DNA of 5,623 bases from contig JABFWJ010000473.1 in assembly GCA_013362295.1 (NCBI GenBank), forward strand, positions 1 to 5,623. The letters run 5' to 3'. Positions within the stretch are counted from its first letter, which is position 1, and every line of letters begins with the position of its first letter. Shown piece by piece: positions 1-4,479 of this stretch. The notes beneath the pieces were generated by a model that had not been told where the DNA came from, did no database searches, and worked only from the letters and a program-made list of their open reading frames with translations. The stretch comes from Thermoleophilia bacterium. Its GTDB lineage: Bacteria; Actinomycetota; Thermoleophilia; Gaiellales; Gaiellaceae. A program made the position numbers and the translations under genes.

Positions 1-55
1 GGTGGGCCTTGGTGCCGGGCGAGGCGGGCACGATGCGCCGCGTGCAGGCCCCCAT
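1..55 (-). CDS. Possible start of a further minus-strand gene (partial, cut by the left edge)
   Basis: An ATG at 55 opens a frame that stays open to the window edge for 18 codons, reading MGACTRRIVPASPGTKAH. A GGAG Shine-Dalgarno core sits nine bases upstream (complement of 65-68), which is good spacing. The start lies only 30 bases beyond the response regulator stop on the same strand, so the gene could be the third member of that operon. Eighteen codons are too few to identify a family, and open frames are common at this GC content, so the call rests on the ribosome binding site and position alone. Confidence 0.3.
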   Translation of the reverse strand, partial: MGACTRRIVPASPGTKAH

Positions 56-85
56 CCGCGGGTGCTCCAATTGGGAATCAATCAT

Positions 86-712
86 CTACGAGGAGGTGAG
101 GCCGCGCTCGCGCGCCCAGAGCGCCGCCTGCACGCGGTCGTGCACCCCGATCGCCCGGTAGACCGTCGTCAGGTGGACCTTGACGGTCTTCTCGGCGATG
201 CCGAGCCGCTGGCCGATCACCTTGTTGGGAAGACCAGCCGCGACGAGGGCGAGGATCTCGCGCTCGCGGGCGCTCAGCTGCGGCTCGTCAGGACGGCCCA
301 GATGCGCGTCGAGGAGCGCGCGCGCGGCCTTCGGGGCGATCGGCGACTCGCCGCGCGAGGCCGCGCGGATTCCCGCGAGCACCTCGTCCGGGTCGGCGTC
401 CTTCAGGAGGTAGCCGACGGCGCCCGCTTCGAGGGCGCTGAGGATCCGCTCACGATCCGAAAAGGACGTGAGCACGACGACCTGGGCGCCGGGTAAGAGC
501 TCCCGCATGCGCGCCGTGGCCTCGGTTCCGTCGAGGCCGGGCATCTGCAGATCCATCAGCACCACGTCGGGACGCCGCGAGAGCAGCAGCTCGAGCGCTT
601 TCTGCCCGTCGGCGCACGAACCGACCAGCTCGATGTCCTCCGGGCCGCGGAGCAACTCTTCGAGGCCGCCGCGCACGACCGCGTGGTCGTCGACCACGAG
701 CACGCGGATCAT
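86..712 (-). CDS. NarL/LuxR-family two-component response regulator
   Basis: This 208-residue protein is a DNA-binding transcription factor switched by phosphorylation from the histidine kinase encoded just upstream. An N-terminal receiver domain (about 1-120) has the acidic pair D8-D9, the phospho-acceptor D54 in VLMDLQMPG, the switch threonine T82 and the invariant lysine K104 in YLLKD. A short linker leads to a C-terminal LuxR-type helix-turn-helix (about 143-205) with LSARERE, a GLPNKVIGQRLGIAEKTVKVH recognition region and a closing RVQAALWARERG helix. The length is normal for the family and all catalytic residues are present. The ATG at 712 overlaps the kinase stop as ATGA with no clear Shine-Dalgarno, so translation is probably coupled. 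The AEKTVK-type helix is shared by many NarL relatives, DosR/DevR among them, so the regulon cannot be named from sequence. Family assignment is secure; stimulus and targets are unknown. Confidence 0.96.
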   Translation of the reverse strand: MIRVLVVDDHAVVRGGLEELLRGPEDIELVGSCADGQKALELLLSRRPDVVLMDLQMPGLDGTEATARMRELLPGAQVVVLTSFSDRERILSALEAGAVGYLLKDADPDEVLAGIRAASRGESPIAPKAARALLDAHLGRPDEPQLSAREREILALVAAGLPNKVIGQRLGIAEKTVKVHLTTVYRAIGVHDRVQAALWARERGLTSS

Positions 713-2001
713 TTCGTGGGCCCGCGCAGGATCAGCGTCGTGCCCTGCCCCGGCGCCGACTCGACCTCGAGGGTCGCGCCGAGATCGCGCGCACGGTCTG
801 CGAGCAGATCGAGGCCCAGGTGACCGTGTGCGCGCCGTCCGCGTCGTGCGTCGACGACGAAGCCGCGTCCGTTGTCCGAGACCGCCAACACGTAGCTGCC
901 CTCCTCTTCCGCCAGCCTGATCGCGACACGCGAGGCGGCCGCGTGTGCCGTCACGTTGCGCACGGCCTCCTGGGCGGTGCGGAACACGAGCTGGGCCTCG
1001 TCCGCGGAAAGGACGACGCGCGGGTCGATCTCGAGCTCCGTCTCGGCGCCGCTCCTCCCGGCGCGCGCGAGCAGGTCGGAGAGTGCAGGCTCGAGACCGG
1101 CATCGTGGAGGTTCGGTGGGTAGAGCTCCACGAGCAGCGAGCGCAGCTCGCGCACGGCGCGCCTCGTCGAGGTGGCGGCATCGCGGAGCAGTGTCCGGGA
1201 ATGGTCGTCGGTGGCGCGTTCGGCCGCGCCCGCGAGGCTGAACGACGTCCCGGCAAGGTGTTGCACCGCGCCGTCGTGCAGGTCGGAGGCGATGCGGCGC
1301 CGTTCCGTGTCGGAGGCTTCCAGCGCACGCAGCAGCAGGCCCTCGCGGTCGCGCTGGCCGCTGCGGAGCCGCCGGGCGAGCGAGAGGGCGAGCGGGACCT
1401 GGGTGAGCCAGAGGAGCACGAGCCCGATCAGGAGGGCCGGCGCGAACGCGATCCAGACCTTGCGGCCGGTCGCGGCGACCGAGCTGAACCGGAGGTACGC
1501 CTCGAAGAGCAACGTGCGCCCGGAACGGGTCTTGACCGGCGCGTACACCTCGAGCAGCTTCTTCTGGTTGCGCTCGAATCGATTCTCCGGGTTCGAGAGG
1601 TCGCTGATGTCTGCCGGCACCTGTCCGCCCTTGAAGGCCAGCTGCTCCTCGCGATCGAGTCGGTAGCGATGGCCGATCAGGCGCGGCTCGTCCGAATAGA
1701 CGATGCGCCCGTCGGCCGCCCAGAGCTTCACACGCACGATCGGGTCGCGGACGACATTGGGGCGAACGACCTGATCGAGCGCCCTGATCGCGCGTGGGTC
1801 GCCTTGCAAGATCGCGTCCGAGAGACGGGGCTTGATGACGGTGCGGGCAATCAGCTCGGTCACGCGCCGGGCATCGCGCATCGATTCGTGCTCGCCCTGC
1901 TTCCGAAACGCGAAGACGGCGGCGAGGGCGACGATCAGGACGGCGACGAGGCCGGAGGCGGCGAACTGGAGCAGGACACGCCGGAGCGAGGGCGAGCGCA
2001 T
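709..2001 (-). CDS. Membrane sensor histidine kinase, HisKA_3 / NarL-partner type
   Basis: This 430-residue kinase senses an extracytoplasmic signal and phosphorylates the regulator encoded downstream. A transmembrane helix at about 11-32 is followed by a periplasmic-side domain of about 145 residues that looks Cache-like (VKLWAADGRIVYSDEPRLIG near 91-110), then a second helix at about 182-207. The dimerisation/phosphotransfer helix carries H242 in ERRRIASDLHDGAVQHLAG. The ATPase domain has the N-box EAVRNVTAHA (N349), the G1 box DNGRGF (376-381), the G2 box GHLGLDLL (393-400) and a closing GQGTTLIL. The N-box has alanine where many relatives have lysine before the histidine. The same frame is open to an ATG at 2112, but those 37 extra residues are Arg/Ala/Pro-rich, precede a normal first helix and cross a hairpin. 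I prefer ATG 2001, which has TACGCT exactly six bases ahead. The stop overlaps the regulator start by four bases. Confidence 0.93.
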   Translation of the reverse strand: MRSPSLRRVLLQFAASGLVAVLIVALAAVFAFRKQGEHESMRDARRVTELIARTVIKPRLSDAILQGDPRAIRALDQVVRPNVVRDPIVRVKLWAADGRIVYSDEPRLIGHRYRLDREEQLAFKGGQVPADISDLSNPENRFERNQKKLLEVYAPVKTRSGRTLLFEAYLRFSSVAATGRKVWIAFAPALLIGLVLLWLTQVPLALSLARRLRSGQRDREGLLLRALEASDTERRRIASDLHDGAVQHLAGTSFSLAGAAERATDDHSRTLLRDAATSTRRAVRELRSLLVELYPPNLHDAGLEPALSDLLARAGRSGAETELEIDPRVVLSADEAQLVFRTAQEAVRNVTAHAAASRVAIRLAEEEGSYVLAVSDNGRGFVVDARRGRRAHGHLGLDLLADRARDLGATLEVESAPGQGTTLILRGPTK

Positions 2002-2007
2002 CCCGCG

Positions 2008-2013
2008 AGCGTA
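2008..2013 (-). promoter_or_regulatory. Candidate -10 box for leaderless transcription of the histidine kinase
   Basis: TACGCT on the minus strand fits TANNNT and is separated from the ATG at 2001 by six bases (CGCGGG), placing the transcription start at or next to the A of the start codon. That is the leaderless arrangement common in actinobacteria. No convincing -35 hexamer is visible. The same geometry appears at 3305-3310 for the flippase-like gene, which raises confidence slightly. A short degenerate motif like this can occur by chance. Confidence 0.35.
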
Positions 2014-2116
2014 CGAGACGCCGTGGGCTCGCGGTTCGGGGGATGCCGCCGCCCGCCCGCTCCGACGGATCGCAGGCGGCGCCGCAACCGGGGCTCCCAG
2101 TACGTCTCTCATCCCA

Positions 2117-2140
2117 GCGACGCTCCTTGCGGAGCGTCGC
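2117..2140. repeat. Perfect inverted repeat: 10-bp stem, TTGC loop
   Basis: The arm GCGACGCTCC (2117-2126) is exactly complementary to GGAGCGTCGC (2131-2140) around the loop TTGC. The right flank (2141-2160) continues as GC-rich GGGCGGAGCGAAG. There is no T-run on either strand, so it is not a standard intrinsic terminator. The shape resembles the REP/BIME-type extragenic palindromes of bacterial genomes; whether copies occur elsewhere cannot be judged from this window. Confidence 0.65.
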
Positions 2141-2170
2141 GGGCGGAGCGAAGTGGCGCAATGAGCCTTT

Positions 2171-2182
2171 GGTCCTAGGACC
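2171..2182. repeat. Perfect 12-bp palindrome GGTCCTAGGACC
   Basis: GGTCCTAGGACC equals its own reverse complement and lies about 170 bases upstream of the kinase start. A spacerless symmetric site of this length could bind a dimeric regulator. It overlaps a minus-strand 14-mer (2163-2176) similar to a DosR/DevR box, discussed among the findings. Binding function is inference. Confidence 0.45.
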
Positions 2183-2190
2183 CGGTCCGC

Positions 2191-2236
2191 GGGCAGCGGC
2201 CTCCGGGAGGGCCGCCCTCCCGGAACGCTGCTGCCC
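2191..2236 (-). repeat. Two-tier hairpin, possible 3' end of the upstream mRNA or regulatory RNA element
   Basis: The inner stem is perfect: TCCGGGAGGG (2202-2211) pairs with CCCTCCCGGA (2215-2224) around a 3-base loop. An outer stem pairs GGGCAGC (2191-2197) with GCTGCCC (2230-2236), with small internal loops between the tiers. On the minus strand it begins about 94 bases after the flippase-like stop codon, a possible site for termination or RNA end stabilisation. No U-tract follows it, so a classical Rho-independent terminator is not supported. Confidence 0.55.
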
Positions 2237-2329
2237 TAGGCAGGTCGGCCGCAGTCCCCGGGCTGCCACCGACGACTCCCAGCCTGACACATCGTAATCC
2301 GATATTCAAGGGTTGCCCACGAGCACGCT

Positions 2330-3298
2330 CTAGCCCGACGCCTCGCGGCCGCGCGCGAGGCCGCGAACGCTTCCGAGGCCGAGCAGCACCGTTCCGGGCA
2401 GCGCGAGCGCCACCGAGAGCAAGAAGTAGAGGAACCCGGTCACGAACGCCCGGTCCGCACCCACGCCGAGCTGGGTCAGGAAGCTGACGAAGAACGACTC
2501 GCGCACGGCCAGCCCGTTGATCGTGAACGGGACGAGCATGACCAGGAACAGCAGCGGCCCCATCACGAAGTACGGGACGGCCGAGAGCGGCACGTGCGCG
2601 GCGCGGCCCGCCAGGTAGATCGTCAGGACGCGAAACGCCTGCACGAGCAGCGTCAGGCCGAAGAGACCGACGAGCAGCCTCGGCGTCGCGCGGTAGGCGT
2701 GCACTCCTTCGTAGAGGCTCCGCGCCGGCCGCTCCACGCGCAAGAGCCGCGCGACCGGCCCGAGCGTCCGCAGCGCGCCACGCTCGCGCCGCGAGAACAT
2801 CAAGACGCCGAGGACGACGGCCCCGAGCGCGATCCCGAGCTCGAGCCACAGGTACGGGCCCACGTCGTACCGTCCCACGGCGATCACGACGCCGATCGCA
2901 GCGAGCGCCAGCGTGGCGAAACCGCCGAGCACGCGCTCCACGATCACCGATCCCGTCACGGCGCCGCGCCGGTCGGGGCGGCGGCGCGCGACGTCGTAGA
3001 TCCGCGTCGCGTCGCCGCCGAGCGACGTCGGCAGCAACTGGCCGAGGGCGTAGGCGACGAAGTACGAGCGCAGGAGCCGGAGGTACGGCTCCTCCACGCC
3101 GCGGGAGGCGAGGAGCCGCTGCCAGCGCCACGCCAGCGGGAGCAACGCCGCCACGAGCACCGCGTACGCCGCGAGCAGCAGCGCCGCATCGGCGCCGCGG
3201 AGCACCTGCAGAGTCTTGTGGAGATCGACCTTCCACACGAGATACGCGACACAGAGCGCGGTCGCGACCAGTCCGGCCGCGGGACGGAGAAAGCGCAC
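2330..3298 (-). CDS. LPG-synthase-TM / flippase-like-domain integral membrane protein (UPF0104 type)
   Basis: This 322-residue protein is almost entirely hydrophobic helices (about 4-23, 39-59, 80-92, 118-141, 150-167, 207-230, 240-262, 283-310) separated by short Arg-rich loops. Three conserved family blocks are visible: GQLLPTSLGGDATR (86-99), VERVLGG (120-126) and PFTINGLAVRESFF (257-270). They match the PF03706 family, which includes the membrane half of lysylphosphatidylglycerol synthase (MprF) and many stand-alone proteins thought to move or modify lipids or lipid-linked sugars. The soluble aminoacyl-transferase half of MprF is absent, so it should not be called MprF; its substrate is unknown. 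I chose the GTG at 3298 because the upstream part of the frame is polar and runs into the divergent gene, and because TACACT lies exactly six bases before the GTG, indicating a leaderless mRNA with no Shine-Dalgarno. Confidence 0.9.
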   Translation of the reverse strand: MRFLRPAAGLVATALCVAYLVWKVDLHKTLQVLRGADAALLLAAYAVLVAALLPLAWRWQRLLASRGVEEPYLRLLRSYFVAYALGQLLPTSLGGDATRIYDVARRRPDRRGAVTGSVIVERVLGGFATLALAAIGVVIAVGRYDVGPYLWLELGIALGAVVLGVLMFSRRERGALRTLGPVARLLRVERPARSLYEGVHAYRATPRLLVGLFGLTLLVQAFRVLTIYLAGRAAHVPLSAVPYFVMGPLLFLVMLVPFTINGLAVRESFFVSFLTQLGVGADRAFVTGFLYFLLSVALALPGTVLLGLGSVRGLARGREASG

Positions 3299-3304
3299 CG
3301 CCGG

Positions 3305-3310
3305 AGTGTA
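3305..3310 (-). promoter_or_regulatory. Candidate -10 box (TACACT) for leaderless transcription of the flippase-like gene
   Basis: TACACT on the minus strand is followed by six bases (CCGGCG) and then the GTG start at 3298, so the predicted transcription start coincides with the start codon. No Shine-Dalgarno lies upstream of the GTG, which agrees with leaderless translation. The -35 region is not recognisable, and a tandem repeat (3312-3328) occupies the spacer. Confidence 0.5.
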
Positions 3311-3311
3311 G

Positions 3312-3328
3312 GTTCGACCTGTTCGACC
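3312..3328. repeat. Tandem direct repeat GTTCGACC x2, candidate operator
   Basis: GTTCGACC occurs at 3312-3319 and again at 3321-3328, one base apart (period 9 bp). It lies directly upstream of the -10 box of the flippase-like gene, between the two divergent starts. Two same-facing half-sites close to one helical turn apart suit a regulator or could be chance. The half-site resembles GAAC/GTTC of Gram-positive LexA boxes, but it is a direct repeat rather than the inverted repeat LexA needs. Confidence 0.35.
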
Positions 3329-3335
3329 GACCCCG

Positions 3336-3361
3336 TTTGCCTCTCGCCGCGAAGCGGCAAA
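3336..3361. repeat. Small nested inverted repeat in the divergent promoter region
   Basis: The inner arms GCCGC (3346-3350) and GCGGC (3354-3358) enclose GAA. Outer arms TTTGCC (3336-3341) and GGCAAA (3356-3361) are also complementary but share bases with the inner right arm, so only one pairing can form at a time. The element sits immediately upstream of the plus-strand start at 3373 and could be an operator. It is too short to be sure. Confidence 0.3.
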
Positions 3362-3366
3362 ACTAT
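3361..3366 (+). promoter_or_regulatory. Weak candidate -10 box for the 69-aa gene
   Basis: AACTAT keeps the two most important -10 positions (A2 and T6) and ends six bases before the ATG at 3373, the same geometry as the divergent gene. A better-looking TATGAT at 3364-3369 is only three bases from the ATG and would start transcription inside the gene. No Shine-Dalgarno precedes 3373, which favours a leaderless mRNA. Confidence 0.3.
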
Positions 3367-3372
3367 GATGGC

Positions 3373-3582
3373 ATGAGCATCGAATTGACCGCGGCTCAGG
3401 CACGCGCGGTGGCCGAGCTGGCCGAGCGCGAGGGCAGCGTCACGTTGCACCAGATCGCGGAGACGCCGACGACGCACACCGCCGACGTCTACGCGACGCC
3501 CCGCGGCACCGCGCACGGCTATCGCATCACGGTGAACGGCGAGCTGACGCCGATCGGCGAGACACTACCCGCGACCGGGTGA
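3373..3582 (+). CDS. Small protein of unknown function (69 aa)
   Basis: I do not recognise the family. The 69-residue product is soluble, with no signal peptide, membrane segment or cysteine. Residues 6-21 (TAAQARAVAELAEREG) look like one amphipathic helix. The rest (about 23-64) alternates in a beta-like pattern: VTLHQIAET, ADVYATPRGTAHGYRITVNGELTPIGETL. This suggests a small helix-plus-sheet domain. The frame extends upstream to 3337, but the ATG at 3373 gives a more protein-like N-terminus and avoids the promoter hairpin. It is eight bases ahead of the DUF1918 gene, its stop codon TGA overlaps that gene's ribosome binding site, and it shares strand and spacing with the phosphoesterase, so a three-gene operon is likely. 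Reality of the gene is supported by this packing and codon use; no function is proposed. Confidence 0.7.
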   Translation: MSIELTAAQARAVAELAEREGSVTLHQIAETPTTHTADVYATPRGTAHGYRITVNGELTPIGETLPATG

Positions 3583-3590
3583 GGAGTGAC

Positions 3591-3776
3591 ATGAAGGCAG
3601 ACGTCGGAGACAAGATCGTGTTCGAGTCGGAGAAGGTTGGTCAACCGGCCCGCGCAGGCATCGTCGAGGAGATCCTCAAAGAGGACCCGCCCCGCCTGCG
3701 CATTCGCTGGGAAGACGGGCATACGAGCATCGTGACGCCGTCGGCAGGAGCCGCCCGCGTCGAGGCACACGCCTGA
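3591..3776 (+). CDS. DUF1918 domain-containing protein (61 aa)
   Basis: The 61-residue product matches the small DUF1918 family (PF08940), found mostly in actinobacteria. The family signature is present: KADVGDKIVFESEKVGQPAR (2-21), then GIVEEIL, then RLRIRWEDGHTSIVTPS (about 37-53). The pattern suggests an SH3-like beta barrel; no biochemical role is established as far as I know. The ATG at 3591 has GAGGAG (3581-3586) four bases upstream. An in-frame GTG at 3579 would place that ribosome binding site inside the gene and add four residues absent from the usual N-terminus, so I reject it. The last codons contain the ribosome binding site of the next gene, and the TGA stop overlaps that gene's start, which implies translational coupling. 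Confidence 0.9.
   Translation: MKADVGDKIVFESEKVGQPARAGIVEEILKEDPPRLRIRWEDGHTSIVTPSAGAARVEAHA
3762..3765 (+). promoter_or_regulatory. GAGG ribosome binding site deciding the metallophosphoesterase start
   Basis: GAGG lies inside the end of the DUF1918 gene, seven bases upstream of CTG 3773. This is ideal Shine-Dalgarno spacing for that codon and supports initiation there although CTG is not a standard start. Confidence 0.5.
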
Positions 3777-4426
3777 AGCTCGTTTACGTCGTCGACGTCC
3801 ACGGCCGAGCCGAAGCCGTTACGGCTGCCGTCTCGGCCGTGGGCGCGGTCGACCTCCTGCTCGTCGGCGGTGACATCACCACGGCCGGCACGCCGGACGA
3901 GGTCGAGCGGGCGATCGAGTCGTGGCGCCCGCTCGCCCCGCGCGTCTACGCGGTGCCCGGCAATATGGACTCGCCGGAGATCGACGGACGCCTGGTCGAC
4001 CTCGGCGTCTCGCTCGACGGACGCGGAATCGTTCTCGACGAGGTCGGCGTGTTCGGTGTCTCCGCCGCCCCGGTCTCCCCGCTCGCGACGCCCTACGAGC
4101 TCGTCGACGACGAGCTGGAGCGCCGAATCGCCCGCGGCTACGAAGCCGTTCGCGATTGCCGCGTGCTCGTCTTCTGCCCGCACGCCCCGCCCGCCGGAAC
4201 CGCCTGCGACCTGCTGCAGAGCGGCGAGCACGTCGGCAGCACGGTGATCCGTTCGTTCGTCGAGCGCGCCCAGCCGGACCTCGTCCTCTGCGGCCACATT
4301 CACGAAGCTCGCGCAGTCGACGCGATCGGCGCGAGCACGATCGTGAACCCCGGCCCGGTGCAGTCAGGGCACTACGCACTGGGCGAGATCGACGGCGACG
4401 TCGCCGTACGGCTCGACGGTGAGTGA
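3773..4426 (+). CDS. Calcineurin-like metallophosphoesterase, apparently initiated at CTG
   Basis: The 217-residue product is a two-metal phosphoesterase with the full ligand set: D8 and H10 (VVDVHG), D34 (LLLVGGD), N64 (VPGNMD), H137 (FCPHAPP), H175 and H177 (CGHIHEARAVD), followed by NPGP. The FCPHAPP-to-HVGS...QPDLVLCGHIHE stretch resembles the YfcE/Icc-related branch; the physiological substrate (nucleotide, phosphodiester or other) is unknown. The start is the odd part. The first conventional in-frame start is GTG at 3839, which would delete D8 and H10 and kill the metal site. Reading the frame back to its upstream stop at 3587, I find no ATG, GTG or TTG. CTG at 3773 gives the expected N-terminus (KLVYVVDVHG), overlaps the upstream TGA as CTGA and has GAGG seven bases ahead. 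I infer a CTG start coupled to DUF1918 termination; an A-to-C change or sequencing error in an ancestral ATGA is the alternative. Confidence 0.9.
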   Translation: MKLVYVVDVHGRAEAVTAAVSAVGAVDLLLVGGDITTAGTPDEVERAIESWRPLAPRVYAVPGNMDSPEIDGRLVDLGVSLDGRGIVLDEVGVFGVSAAPVSPLATPYELVDDELERRIARGYEAVRDCRVLVFCPHAPPAGTACDLLQSGEHVGSTVIRSFVERAQPDLVLCGHIHEARAVDAIGASTIVNPGPVQSGHYALGEIDGDVAVRLDGE

Positions 4427-4479
4427 GCGGGACGCGGGATTCGACGTCTGAGCGCGCGCCGGCGCCGAACGGCTCGTGA

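Larger units (their letters stand above)
2002..2329 (-). other. 328-base non-coding stretch packed with inverted repeats, upstream of the kinase
   Basis: No credible gene is seen between the flippase-like stop (2330) and the kinase start (2001). From about 2117 to 2267 the stretch carries a 10-bp perfect stem (2117-2140), a perfect 12-bp palindrome (2171-2182), a two-tier hairpin (2191-2236), a 5-bp stem (2231-2243) and an imperfect palindrome (2251-2266). CTGCC at 2231-2235 can pair with GGCAG at 2239-2243 or, within GCTGCCC, with GGGCAGC at 2191-2197; GGCAG 2239-2243 can also pair with CTGCC at 2263-2267. It could be a terminator or end-processing region for the flippase-like mRNA, a structured RNA, an array of operators for the two-component system, or a dispersed repeat. 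I recognise no known riboswitch class. The open frame from 2112 to 2002 is probably not translated. Confidence 0.5.

Noticed and set aside
820..2178. 452-codon plus-strand open frame antisense to the histidine kinase
   Set aside because: The minus-strand frame has all kinase motifs. The plus-strand product is low-complexity Arg/Glu-rich and has no recognisable domain. Long antisense open frames are expected at this GC content.
86..2290. 734-codon open frame that would fuse the regulator to about 520 upstream residues
   Set aside because: Only the last 208 residues look like protein. The upstream part is an out-of-frame, Arg/Pro/Ala-rich reading of the kinase gene, and the ATGA overlap explains the true start.
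2175..3236. 353-codon minus-strand open frame overlapping the flippase-like gene
   Set aside because: It is Arg/Ala-rich and motif-free, whereas the other frame has the conserved PF03706 blocks and membrane helices.
2330..3298. Calling the membrane protein MprF
   Set aside because: Only the membrane-domain family motifs are present. The C-terminal aminoacyl-transferase domain that defines MprF is missing.
3312..3328. SOS (LexA) box
   Set aside because: The GTTCGACC half-sites are in direct orientation; the Gram-positive LexA site is an inverted GAAC-N4-GTTC, which does not occur here.
3364..3369. TATGAT as the -10 box of the 69-aa gene
   Set aside because: It is only three bases from ATG 3373, so transcription would start inside the gene, and no good downstream in-frame start follows.
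4427..4479. Bidirectional terminator between the convergent phosphoesterase and DUF899 genes
   Set aside because: A GCGCC/GGCGC palindrome (4456-4465) is present but has no loop and no T-run on either strand, so an intrinsic terminator cannot be supported.
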